Position numbers and translations under genes: made by a program
The notes under the pieces: model-generated
What the model was told of the DNA's origin: nothing
Seen by the model: the letters and a program-made list of their open reading frames with translations, nothing else
The model's database searches: none
Assembly: GCA_000433755.1 (NCBI GenBank)
Contig: FR891253.1
Coordinates: 1-29,146, forward strand
DNA from: Clostridium sp. CAG:465
GTDB taxonomy: Bacteria > Bacillota > Clostridia > TANB77 > CAG-465
Direction: 5' to 3'
Length of the DNA stretch: 29,146 nucleotides
Shown here: positions 7,248 through 14,956 of the stretch, piece by piece
How positions within the stretch are numbered: the stretch's first letter is position 1
Layout of the letters: every line of letters starts with the position of its first letter

Positions 7248-8720
7248 ATGAAAAGAACAAAAATCGTATGTACAATCGGACCTGCTAGTGAAAAGCCAGA
7301 AATACTTGAAACACTTATAAAATCAGGTATGAACGTAATGAGACTTAACTTTTCTCATGGTGACTATGAAGAACATCAAGCTAAAATAAACACACTAAGA
7401 GAATTAAACAAAAAATTAAATACAAATGTTGCTTTTATGCTTGATACAAAAGGACCTGAAATAAGAACTACAGATTTTGCTGATGATGCAAAACACACTT
7501 TCAATGAAGGTGATAAAGTAACACTTACAACAAGAGATATTAAAGGAGACAATTCTACACTTGGCATAACATACAAAGGTCTTCCAAATGATGTTGAAGT
7601 TGGTGGACATATTTTAATTGATGATGGACTTATGGATTTATTAATTGAAAGTATTGAAGGAACAGAAATAAACTGTAAAGTTCTAAACAGTGCAACTATT
7701 AAAGGTAGACGTGGTGTTAATGTACCTGGTGCAAAATTAAAACTTGAAGCTATGACCGAAAAAGATAAATCAGATTTAAAATTTGGTGTTGAAAATGATT
7801 GTGAGTTTATCGCAGCATCTTTCATTCGTAAAGCTCAAGACGTTATTGATATGAGAAATTATTTAAAATCAGTAGGTGGAGACAGAGTTAAAATAGTATC
7901 TAAAATAGAAAACCAAGAAGGTTTAGATAACTTTAAAGAAATACTTGAAGTATCCGATGGTATAATGGTAGCTCGTGGTGATTTAGGAGTTGAAATTCCT
8001 GAAGAATTAGTTCCTGCTGCTCAAAAAATGATGATAAAAGAAACAGCAGCTGCTGGTAAATTTGTTATAACTGCAACTCAAATGCTTGAATCTATGCAAC
8101 ATAATCCAAGAGCAACTCGTGCTGAAGTATCAGACGTTGCAAATGCAGTATACGATGGTACAAGTGCTACAATGTTATCTGGAGAATCTGCACAAGGTGA
8201 TTATCCAAGAGAAGCTGTAAAAACTATGGCTAAAATAGATGAAGCTACAGAAAAAGATATTTGTTACTGGAATAGATTTAAGAAAAGAAATATTGACTAT
8301 TTCAAAAATATAGAAAAAGCAACTTCTATTGATAATGAACTTGAATTCAAAAAACAAGCTAATTTTGCTGTATGTTGTTCTGCAATGTTTGCAAATGCAG
8401 ATGCAATAATAGCAGTATCTAAAGATGGAGTTACTCCTTCTCTACTATCAAGCTTCAGACCTGGTTGCCCAATATATGTGGTAACATCTGATGCTAAAAC
8501 ATACAAACAAATGGCTGTTGAAAATAACGTAACTGCTATATTAATTGAAAATACTGAAGACTATGACGCATTACTTGAAAAAGGAATTGAAGAATTAAAA
8601 TCAAGAGGACTTGTAAAATCTAACGATACCGTTGTTCTAAGTGGTGGTATTTCTAAAGAAGCTAATAATTCTAAAAAATTCTTATCTAACCAATCAACTG
8701 GTACAATTATTAGAATATAA
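7248..8720 (+). CDS. pyk: Pyruvate kinase
   Basis: Catalyses phosphoenolpyruvate plus ADP to pyruvate plus ATP, the last ATP-forming step of glycolysis. The start at 7248 (MKRTKIVCTIGPAS) is preceded by AAGGAGTG; the longer frame from 7176 runs through promoter and leader and is rejected. The protein has 490 residues. The barrel holds MRLNFSHG (31-38), MLDTKGPEIRT (64-74) and SKIE (218-221), which carries the proton-transfer lysine. It also has VARGDLGVEI (241-250) and ITATQMLESM (274-283). The B domain lies at about 70-170 and the C-terminal allosteric domain at about 350-490. The extra PEP-utiliser domain found in bacilli is absent. It is a single-gene unit with a promoter and a terminator. 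Confidence 0.98.
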   Translation: MKRTKIVCTIGPASEKPEILETLIKSGMNVMRLNFSHGDYEEHQAKINTLRELNKKLNTNVAFMLDTKGPEIRTTDFADDAKHTFNEGDKVTLTTRDIKGDNSTLGITYKGLPNDVEVGGHILIDDGLMDLLIESIEGTEINCKVLNSATIKGRRGVNVPGAKLKLEAMTEKDKSDLKFGVENDCEFIAASFIRKAQDVIDMRNYLKSVGGDRVKIVSKIENQEGLDNFKEILEVSDGIMVARGDLGVEIPEELVPAAQKMMIKETAAAGKFVITATQMLESMQHNPRATRAEVSDVANAVYDGTSATMLSGESAQGDYPREAVKTMAKIDEATEKDICYWNRFKKRNIDYFKNIEKATSIDNELEFKKQANFAVCCSAMFANADAIIAVSKDGVTPSLLSSFRPGCPIYVVTSDAKTYKQMAVENNVTAILIENTEDYDALLEKGIEELKSRGLVKSNDTVVLSGGISKEANNSKKFLSNQSTGTIIRI

Positions 8721-8727
8721 TAATTTT

Positions 8728-8760
8728 ATAGAGTAATTTACGCAAATTACTCTATTTTTA
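8728..8760 (+). terminator. pyk terminator
   Basis: ATAGAGTAATTT (8728-8739), loop ACGC, AAATTACTCTAT (8744-8755), then a T run. A 12-bp perfect stem 7 nt after the pyk stop. Confidence 0.9.
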
Positions 8761-8771
8761 TATATAACCAC

Positions 8772-8800
8772 TTGATTATTTAAAAAATTTGTGTTAAAAT
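8772..8800 (+). promoter_or_regulatory. rpmB promoter
   Basis: TTGATT (8772-8777), 17-nt spacer, TAAAAT (8795-8800), directly after the pyk terminator. This leaves a leader of about 38 nt. Confidence 0.65.
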
Positions 8801-8844
8801 ATTTAGGTAATTCATTAAACTTGAACAAAAGGGGGGCATTTAAA

Positions 8845-9033
8845 ATGGCAAGATGTGAAATATGTGATAAAGATACAACTTTTTCTATGAGCGTAAGTCA
8901 CTCACACAGAAGAACTAACAAAACAGTTAAAGCTAATGTGCAAACAGTTAAAGCTAACGTTAATGGAACACCAAAGAAAATGAAAGTTTGCACTAGATGC
9001 TTAAAAAGTGGAAAAGTTGAAAGAGCTATATAA
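8845..9033 (+). CDS. rpmB: Ribosomal protein bL28
   Basis: Large-subunit ribosomal protein of 62 residues. The start MARCEICDKDTTF follows AAAGGGGGG; the longer frame from 8791 covers the promoter and is rejected. It has the family core (SVSHSHRRTNKTVKANVQTV). Two cysteine pairs, CEIC (4-7) and CTRC near the C-terminus, mark the zinc-binding form of L28, so it does not look like the zinc-free version that replaces it under zinc limitation. It stands alone with its own promoter and terminator, as is common for rpmB in Firmicutes. Confidence 0.97.
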   Translation: MARCEICDKDTTFSMSVSHSHRRTNKTVKANVQTVKANVNGTPKKMKVCTRCLKSGKVERAI

Positions 9034-9038
9034 CAATT

Positions 9039-9067
9039 AAGAAGAGACGGTTGTCTCTTCTTTTTTT
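9039..9067 (+). terminator. rpmB terminator
   Basis: AAGAAGAGAC (9039-9048), loop GGTT, GTCTCTTCTT (9053-9062), then T to 9067. It touches the stop codon of the converging lipase gene and has only a poor T run in that direction. Confidence 0.9.
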
Positions 9068-10232
9068 ATAAATTTTCGAGTTCAATCATAGCATCAGCAG
9101 CTAAAAAATAAGTTGAAAATAATTTATTAATTATTTTTATATTTCTAAATGATGGTTTGTTATTTATCATGTCCTCTACAAGACAAAGACCCAAACCTTT
9201 GTCAACTATATTTTTTATTTCTTTTCCTCCTTTAAGTAATTTTTTAAAATCTAGTGACTCCCTTACCTTGTTATAATTTTGAGTAGCTTTATTATGTGAT
9301 TCTAACAACAAATCAAGAAATTCTTTACAAGTATATACCCTATATTTATCTATACCATAAATTTCTGCTGCATATTCAAGACCATATAATTGTTCCAATG
9401 TAAATTTATGAAGTATCCTATTAAACTCATAAGGTCTAAAGAAATACATATGACCTTTTAATTTATTGAATGATTTCATTGTATCAAGATATCCAAGATT
9501 AATATTAAATTTTATTTTTTCCTTGTTAAACTCAAAAGTCCCACCTAGGTTCTCACTTGCTTTAACAACTTTAACATAAGTATTTTTATCAATAAGCCTT
9601 TTATTGGCATTTACACTTCCAATATCAATAGCAATTATATTTTTATATCCTTTTTTTATTAACATATTAATTGGCATATTATCATGAAAAAAGCCATCGA
9701 CATATACCTCATCTTTTATTTTTTGTGCTTTATATATAGGAAAACATGATGAAGCAAGTAAATAATCTATAAAATCTTTTTTAGGTATATCTTCTTTAAA
9801 AACCTCAAGTGCCTTCTTTGATTTTATAGAATAAGAAACCAAACCAAATTCAATATTACTACTATATATTTTATCTATATCAATTTCCTTTTCAATCATC
9901 TTTTTTAAAGGTAGATTGTTCAACCCTCTTTTCTTAGTATAATCTTTTGCAAGTTTAAATATATTTTGAAAATTAAATATATCCTTATCTGGATTTATTC
10001 CAATATCTTCATCTATATCTATAACATTATCAATTTTAATATTATTATACATTTCCTCAGCTTTATCCAAATTATCAGAAACAAATATTGCTCCATTTAA
10101 AGCTCCAATAGATGTTCCAGCTATTGCAACGATATTTATTCCCATTTCCTTTAAAGCCCTATACGCTCCTATCTCATATGCACCTCTAGTTCCTCCACCA
10201 GATAATGCCAAAGCATACTCTTTATTCTTCAC
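9066..10232 (-). CDS. Patatin-like phospholipase (RssA type)
   Basis: The 388-residue protein belongs to the patatin-like serine lipase family, which hydrolyses acyl esters of membrane lipids using a Ser-Asp dyad. Visible motifs are the oxyanion loop GGGTRG (12-17), the nucleophile elbow GTSIG with Ser41, and DG at 179-180 (VYVDGFF). All catalytic parts are present, so it should be active. There is no signal peptide or membrane helix; the N-terminus begins directly with the catalytic fold, so it is cytoplasmic. The C-terminal 150 residues are helical and charged, without a domain I recognise. The start is a GTG at 10232 with AAGGAGAGGG upstream. Its natural substrate cannot be told from sequence. 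Confidence 0.9.
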   Translation of the reverse strand: MKNKEYALALSGGGTRGAYEIGAYRALKEMGINIVAIAGTSIGALNGAIFVSDNLDKAEEMYNNIKIDNVIDIDEDIGINPDKDIFNFQNIFKLAKDYTKKRGLNNLPLKKMIEKEIDIDKIYSSNIEFGLVSYSIKSKKALEVFKEDIPKKDFIDYLLASSCFPIYKAQKIKDEVYVDGFFHDNMPINMLIKKGYKNIIAIDIGSVNANKRLIDKNTYVKVVKASENLGGTFEFNKEKIKFNINLGYLDTMKSFNKLKGHMYFFRPYEFNRILHKFTLEQLYGLEYAAEIYGIDKYRVYTCKEFLDLLLESHNKATQNYNKVRESLDFKKLLKGGKEIKNIVDKGLGLCLVEDMINNKPSFRNIKIINKLFSTYFLAADAMIELENL

Positions 10233-10339
10233 ATTAATCCCTCTCCTTACAATATCTTATATTAATATTATACACCATATTTTACTAAAATCAATATTCC
10301 AATAAAGTAGAATTTATTATTTATAAATATACCTCTTTT

Positions 10340-10560
10340 ATAACAAAATTATATAAAGCTAAATATTAGTAATTTAGGAACAAAAGTGACTTCGTCACTC
10401 CACCACTAACTACTTTTTTTGTAGTTAGTGGTATTTTAAAGATGTTGTATTTAAGTTTCCACCTATCTCTAGGCCACTCTTTTCTTTAAAGGTCATTGTT
10501 CTAGGCCTCTATCCATCGCAATTTTGGCATGGCAATTTCAATATGACTTTCCTATTATAT
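10340..10560 (-). other. Structured inverted-repeat region, possible decayed IS605-type end or ncRNA
   Basis: This gap between the lipase gene and the cls terminator holds no intact gene but much folding potential. CCACTAACTAC (10410-10420) pairs perfectly with GTAGTTAGTGG (10428-10438) around seven T. AGTGAC-TTCG-GTCACT overlapping 10386-10400 forms a second small hairpin. CTAGGCC occurs twice, near 10469 and 10511. On the minus strand, two short open stretches in different frames read IEIAMPKLRWIEA and RPRTMTFKEKSGLEIGGNL, the latter ending in a stop right at the large hairpin. A short coding tail that ends in hairpins is the layout of the 3' end of IS200/IS605 tnpB elements. This would make it a relic, but I see no zinc ribbon or catalytic motif. 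An independent structured RNA is the alternative. Confidence 0.3.
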
Positions 10561-10618
10561 AAAAAAATCTTAAAGCTGAATTTATATGTACAATAAATAC
10601 ATTTTTTCAACTTTAAGA
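10561..10618 (-). terminator. cls terminator
   Basis: On the minus strand, TCTTAAAGTTGAA (10618-10606) pairs with TTCAGCTTTAAGA (10580-10568), with one mismatch and an inner ATGTA/TACAT helix. Seven T follow (10567-10561). It lies about 50 nt after the cls stop. Confidence 0.8.
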
Positions 10619-10665
10619 CAATATATCAAAATTTTGTAAAACTAATTATAAATAAATAATTTAAA

Positions 10666-12219
10666 TCATAACATTGGTGCAAATGCTGCCACTACTGCTT
10701 CTGATATTTTGATTAATTTTGATCTTTGCTTCCAGGTATCTAGATCTATTTCTTTACAATTTGTAAGCATTCTTTGAAAATCTTGTTTTACTTTTTCTTC
10801 TTCTCCTGTATTATATGTCCAAACAATATCTTCAAAATTCAAATGCATACTTCTAAAGTCTAAATTTGCTGTTCCGACTATTGATGTATTATCATCTGCA
10901 ACAAAAGTTTTGGAGTGTATAAAACCTGGTTTATATTCATATACTTTTACTCCTGCTTCTAGTAAGACTTCATAGTATGATCTTGTTGCAAGATAAACTA
11001 ATTTTTTGTCTGGAATGTGTGGTACAATTAATCTTACATCTACTCCTGCTCTTGCACTATTTAATATTGCTGTTAGTAATTGTTCACTTATTATAAAATA
11101 GGGAGTTGTCATATATACATAATCTTTTGCATAGTTTATTGTTTGGATGTATGTATTTTCTATTGGTAGTTTACGATTATCTGGTCCATCTGCAAGTGGT
11201 AATACATAACCTTGATTATTTTTCTCACTTTTTAATTTTCTCTTATACCAGTTATACTCAATATTTTTGTTAGTTATGGTTTCTAAGTTTCTTAAGAACA
11301 TTATTGCAAAGCTCCATACTGCTTCACCTTCTATTTTTATCCCAACATCCTTCCAGTGTCCAAACTTAGATACTAAGTTAACATATTCATCAGCTATATT
11401 TACTCCTCCTGTATATCCGTATTTTCCGTCAATTACTACAATTTTTCTGTGATCTCTATAATTTATATATCCACTTAAAATTGGCGAAAATGGATTAAAT
11501 TTGTATAATTCTATACCTACTGCTTCTAATTCTTCTTTTATATCTTTGTTATTTTTAAAAAGACAACCTAATGAATCTATTATTATCTGAATTTTTACAC
11601 CCTGTCTTGCTTTTTCTTTTAAAATTGCAAATACTTCATCCCATAATTTTCCTTTTTCTAGTATAAAAAATTCAATCAATATATACTTTTGAGCTTTCAT
11701 TAAGTCTTTTTTTAATGAATCAAAAAATTTTTCACCTATATCAAAATATTCTACTCCTCCATTTTCATATAATGGATATCCTGATATTTTAGTCATATAC
11801 TCTATTTGATTATATTTGTACTTATCTGTTTCCTTTATTTTTTCTAATATATTTTTTGAGTCTTGAAGTAGATTTTCAGAATATACTCTTACTTTTCTTA
11901 TTTCTAGTTCTTTCTTCATTCGCATTTTACTTCTACCCCAAAGTATATATGCAAGTATACCAACTATTGGTACAAACATTATAAATATAATCCAAGATAT
12001 TTTGTAGGCTGCACTGTCATGATGATATATAATATAAAGAACTGTTGCTATTTTTGCTATTATATATACAACTCTTGCATACATATATATTACATGTGCC
12101 GTTGTATATAAAAGAAGCATCCCTACAATTTGAATTAAAAATAAAAAAATTACTATTAGAATTTTTATAACAGTGACAAAAATGTTTTTTTCGCCTTTTC
12201 TTTTTGTATTACTGGCCAT
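10666..12219 (-). CDS. cls: Cardiolipin synthase (phospholipase D family)
   Basis: Joins two phosphatidylglycerol molecules into cardiolipin and glycerol at the cytoplasmic membrane. Two or three hydrophobic helices occupy the N-terminal 90 residues. They are followed by two phospholipase D domains, each with an HKD signature: HRKIVVIDGKYGYTGG and HSKTFVADDNTSIVGTANLD. The start at 12219 (MASNTKRKG, 517 residues) is chosen because GAGGA lies 8 nt before it; the frame also has an ATG four codons earlier that contains this ribosome site and has none of its own. The gene lies 55 nt after tgt without an intervening terminator and may be read from the same transcript. The terminator at 10561-10618 closes the unit. 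Confidence 0.95.
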   Translation of the reverse strand: MASNTKRKGEKNIFVTVIKILIVIFLFLIQIVGMLLLYTTAHVIYMYARVVYIIAKIATVLYIIYHHDSAAYKISWIIFIMFVPIVGILAYILWGRSKMRMKKELEIRKVRVYSENLLQDSKNILEKIKETDKYKYNQIEYMTKISGYPLYENGGVEYFDIGEKFFDSLKKDLMKAQKYILIEFFILEKGKLWDEVFAILKEKARQGVKIQIIIDSLGCLFKNNKDIKEELEAVGIELYKFNPFSPILSGYINYRDHRKIVVIDGKYGYTGGVNIADEYVNLVSKFGHWKDVGIKIEGEAVWSFAIMFLRNLETITNKNIEYNWYKRKLKSEKNNQGYVLPLADGPDNRKLPIENTYIQTINYAKDYVYMTTPYFIISEQLLTAILNSARAGVDVRLIVPHIPDKKLVYLATRSYYEVLLEAGVKVYEYKPGFIHSKTFVADDNTSIVGTANLDFRSMHLNFEDIVWTYNTGEEEKVKQDFQRMLTNCKEIDLDTWKQRSKLIKISEAVVAAFAPML

Positions 12220-12274
12220 ATAATTCCTCATTTCTATATTACTATTTTGTTTTATAAGTTCTTGTATTATTCAG

Positions 12275-13399
12275 TTAATCTAAATATCCATATTTTTTAT
12301 AAAAATCATTTTTAAATTCTAAAAGGCTATCTTCTTTAATTGCTTCTCTTACATTTTCCATTAAGTTTACAAGGAATCTTAAGTTATGTATAGAAAGTAG
12401 ACGTGCTCCTAGAATTTCTTTAGCCTTAAATAAGTGATGTATATACGCCCTAGTATAATTTTTACATGTATAACAATCGCAGTCTGGATCAAGCGTAGTA
12501 AAATCCTTTATATGACATGCATTTAACATGTTTAATTTTCCATAATGAGTAAGTGCACTTCCATTTCTTGCCATTCTTGTTGGAAGTACACAGTCACACA
12601 TATCTACTCCTGCAAGAGCTGCTTCAATTAAATAATCTGGTGTTCCAACACCCATTAAATATCTTGGCTTGTCCTCTGGTAAGAGTGGCGCTGTGTATTT
12701 AAGTATCCTTAAAAATTCTTCTTTAGGTTCACCTACACTTATTCCACCTATTGCATAGCCAGGAAATCCAATATCTACTGTTTCTTTGGCACTTATCTTT
12801 CTTAAGTCCTCATACATACCACCTTGTACAATACCAAATAGAGCTTGTTTTTCTGTATTTTTATGATAATCCTTGCAACGTGCTGCCCATCTTAAAGTTC
12901 TTTCCATAGAATTTTTAACATAATCATATGTTGCTGGATAAGGTGCACATTCATCAAAAGCCATCATAATATCTGAGCCTAAACAATTTTGTACATACAT
13001 TGAATCTTCAGGTGCCATAAACTTTTTAGCTCCGTCTATATGTGATCTAAATTCTACTCCTTCTTCTGTTATTTTTCTTATTTTACTTAAGCTAAATACT
13101 TGAAATCCTCCACTATCTGTTAAAATATTTCTATCCCAGTTCATAAATTTGTGAAGTCCTCCTGCTTCTTTAATTAGCTCTGCACCTGGTCTTAAAAATA
13201 AATGATATGTATTTGATAAGATAATATGTGAGTGAATCATATCCTTCATTTCATCAGGTGTCATTGATTTTACTGTTGCTTGTGTTCCAACTGGCATAAA
13301 CACAGGTGTTTCAACATCTCCATGAGGAAGGTGTAAAACTCCAAGCCTTGCTCCTGTATTTTTTTCTATTTTCTTTACTTCAAAATTTAACGCTTCCAT
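12275..13399 (-). CDS. tgt: Queuine/preQ1 tRNA-guanine transglycosylase
   Basis: Exchanges guanine-34 in the GUN anticodons of Asp, Asn, His and Tyr tRNAs for preQ1, the first tRNA-level step of queuosine formation. The 374 residues are the usual length. Motifs are DSGGFQVFSL, the substrate loop with GGISVGEP, and VDMCDCVLPTR containing the nucleophilic aspartate. A zinc site is seen in CDCYTCKNYTRAYIHHLF near 305-325 with a downstream His. The ATG follows AAGGAGGAAAA. It is 14 nt downstream of the small membrane-protein gene and probably co-transcribed with it. queA, the next enzyme of the pathway, is upstream on the same strand but behind a terminator. Confidence 0.98.
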   Translation of the reverse strand: MEALNFEVKKIEKNTGARLGVLHLPHGDVETPVFMPVGTQATVKSMTPDEMKDMIHSHIILSNTYHLFLRPGAELIKEAGGLHKFMNWDRNILTDSGGFQVFSLSKIRKITEEGVEFRSHIDGAKKFMAPEDSMYVQNCLGSDIMMAFDECAPYPATYDYVKNSMERTLRWAARCKDYHKNTEKQALFGIVQGGMYEDLRKISAKETVDIGFPGYAIGGISVGEPKEEFLRILKYTAPLLPEDKPRYLMGVGTPDYLIEAALAGVDMCDCVLPTRMARNGSALTHYGKLNMLNACHIKDFTTLDPDCDCYTCKNYTRAYIHHLFKAKEILGARLLSIHNLRFLVNLMENVREAIKEDSLLEFKNDFYKKYGYLD

Positions 13400-13413
13400 T
13401 TTTCCTCCTTAAT

Positions 13414-13764
13414 TTATATAAAAGATATCCTTGTAACACTTGTTAACAAATAAATATAATACGAAAGTCCAGAAATAACAAGAAATGTAAGTGTTAACGC
13501 TATTAATTTTACTAAGTTTATTCTAAATGTTTCAGGGCTTACAGTTTTGTTTATAAACATAATAACAGCTGTAATCTCTAAAATTATTGATGTTCCAATA
13601 ACACTAAGTGCTGCTATAGCCTGCTTTTTATTTGCCATAGTTATAACTTTTGCTGACTCTGGCACATTTGAGTTCTCATCTATATTAACAAACTTATACA
13701 AAACAAAATATATTGCAACAAAAATTATTAGTATAATTAGAACCTTCTTAATCCATTCTTTCAT
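13414..13764 (-). CDS. Unknown three-helix membrane protein between queA and tgt
   Basis: Encodes 116 residues from ATG 13764, which has GAGGTGAT 4 nt upstream; the longer frame to 13785 lacks a ribosome site. Three membrane helices are apparent: about 6-28 (VLIILIIFVAIYFVLYKFV), 50-72 (LSVIGTSIILEITAVIMFI) and 82-108 (LIALTLTFLVISGLSYYIYLL). The loop between helices 1 and 2 is polar (NIDENSNVPESAKVITMANKK). I do not recognise the family. In many bacteria YajC of the Sec translocon follows tgt, but YajC has one helix and a different sequence, so this is not YajC. Position next to tgt suggests co-expression only. Confidence 0.75.
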   Translation of the reverse strand: MKEWIKKVLIILIIFVAIYFVLYKFVNIDENSNVPESAKVITMANKKQAIAALSVIGTSIILEITAVIMFINKTVSPETFRINLVKLIALTLTFLVISGLSYYIYLLTSVTRISFI

Positions 13765-13789
13765 TTTTATCACCTCAAAAAACACTAGT

Positions 13790-13830
13790 GTTAGTTTTGT
13801 AAAAAATAATTTTTTACAAAACTAACTCTA
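13790..13830 (-). terminator. Strong terminator after queA
   Basis: GTTAGTTTTGTAAAAAAT (13790-13807) and its complement at 13809-13826 form an 18-bp perfect stem, extended after one mismatch by a further CTAG/CTAG match. On the minus strand it is followed by GTG and six T. It begins 8 nt after the queA stop and ends just before the ribosome site of the next gene, so it separates queA from tgt. Confidence 0.75.
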
Positions 13831-13833
13831 GGG

Positions 13834-14859
13834 CTATGATATGAACATACAATCACCAAAACTGAAGAAACGATATTTTTCTTCTACAGCTTTTTCATAT
13901 GCTTGCATTATGTGTTCTTTTCCTGCTAATGCTGATACTAACATAATTAATGTTGATTCAGGTAGATGAAAATTTGTAATTAGTGCATCTAACATTTTAA
14001 ATTTATAACCTGGATATATAAATATATTGGTATCTTTTGCCATAGGATGTATTATTCCGTTATCGTCTGTTGCGCTTTCTAGTACTCTACATGAAGTTGT
14101 TCCTACTGCTATTACTCTGCCACCTTGTTTTTTTGTATTATTTATTATATCACATGCCTTCTCATCTATTACAAAGTATTCACTGTGCATTTGATGCTTT
14201 GTTACATCATCGACTTTTACTGGTCTAAATGTTCCAAGTCCTACATGAAGCGTTACATATACTATATTTATCCCATCACTTTCAAGTTTTTTTAATATTT
14301 CTTCTGTAAAATGTAATCCTGCAGTTGGTGCTGCAGCTGATCCTACGTGTTTACAGTATACTGTTTGATACATATTTTTATCTTCTAGTTTTTCTGTTAT
14401 ATATGGTGGTAGTGGCATTGTACCTAATTTATCTAATATTTCATTAAATATTCCATCATATTTAAATTCTATTACTCTTTGTCCATCTTCTAGTATATCT
14501 TTTACTTCTGCTCTTAATAATTTTTCGTCAAATATTATTTCAGTTCCAATCTTCATCTTTTTTCCAGGTTTAACCAAACATTGCCATCTATCATTTTCAT
14601 TTTGTTTTAATAAGAGTACTTCTATAGCTTCTTCTTTTCCTTCTCTATGTCCAAAAATTCTTGCTGGCATTACCTTTGTATCATTTAAAACTAGAGTGTC
14701 TCCTTTTTTTAAATATTTTCCTATATTTTCAAATATTTCATCTGATGTTTTTCCTGTTTTTTTATCAAGTAACATCATTCTTGCTTTTTCCCTATTTTTT
14801 AATGGAGTTTGTGCTATTAATTCTTTTGGTAAATAATAATCAAAATCGCTTGTTTTCAT
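13834..14859 (-). CDS. queA: S-adenosylmethionine:tRNA ribosyltransferase-isomerase
   Basis: Transfers and isomerises the ribosyl part of S-adenosylmethionine onto preQ1-modified tRNA to give epoxyqueuosine, the step after Tgt. The 341 residues match the family length. Signatures are FDYYLPKELIAQTPLKNREKARMM at the N-terminus (first 20 bases of the motif shown by residues 6-29), the central HVGSAAAPTAGLHFT, VTLHVGLGTFRPV and the C-terminal FHLPESTLIMLV. The ATG follows AAAGGAGATAG. It has an extended -10 promoter immediately upstream. I see no preQ1 riboswitch in the roughly 25-nt leader, so control by preQ1 at this gene is unlikely. Confidence 0.98.
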   Translation of the reverse strand: MKTSDFDYYLPKELIAQTPLKNREKARMMLLDKKTGKTSDEIFENIGKYLKKGDTLVLNDTKVMPARIFGHREGKEEAIEVLLLKQNENDRWQCLVKPGKKMKIGTEIIFDEKLLRAEVKDILEDGQRVIEFKYDGIFNEILDKLGTMPLPPYITEKLEDKNMYQTVYCKHVGSAAAPTAGLHFTEEILKKLESDGINIVYVTLHVGLGTFRPVKVDDVTKHQMHSEYFVIDEKACDIINNTKKQGGRVIAVGTTSCRVLESATDDNGIIHPMAKDTNIFIYPGYKFKMLDALITNFHLPESTLIMLVSALAGKEHIMQAYEKAVEEKYRFFSFGDCMFIS

Positions 14860-14886
14860 AATAATTCTATCTCCTTTATTTTACAT

Positions 14887-14895
14887 ATTATACCA
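14887..14895 (-). promoter_or_regulatory. Extended -10 promoter of queA
   Basis: On the minus strand TGGTATAAT (14895-14887), a perfect TATAAT with the TGn extension and no clear -35. It lies within the space after the terminator of the upstream gene. Confidence 0.6.
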
Positions 14896-14903
14896 TAAAT
14901 ATA

Positions 14904-14947
14904 CAAAAAAATAAACCCAAACTATTAAACTTTTATTTAATAGTTTG
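14904..14947 (-). terminator. Terminator of the VanW/triple-repeat unit
   Basis: CAAACTATTAAA (14918-14929) pairs with TTTAATAGTTTG (14936-14947), a 12-bp perfect stem. On the minus strand it is followed by GGTTTAT and eight T. It begins 10 nt after the stop of the repeat-protein gene. Confidence 0.85.
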
Positions 14948-14956
14948 AGTAAAAGA

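Noticed and set aside
10340..10560. Intact insertion sequence or tnpB gene
   Set aside because: Only short frames in different phases are present, without catalytic motifs or a zinc ribbon; at most a relic.
13414..13764. YajC, expected near tgt
   Set aside because: The product has three membrane helices and no YajC signature.
14860..14900. preQ1 riboswitch before queA
   Set aside because: The leader is about 25 nt and has no C-rich loop or pseudoknot potential.
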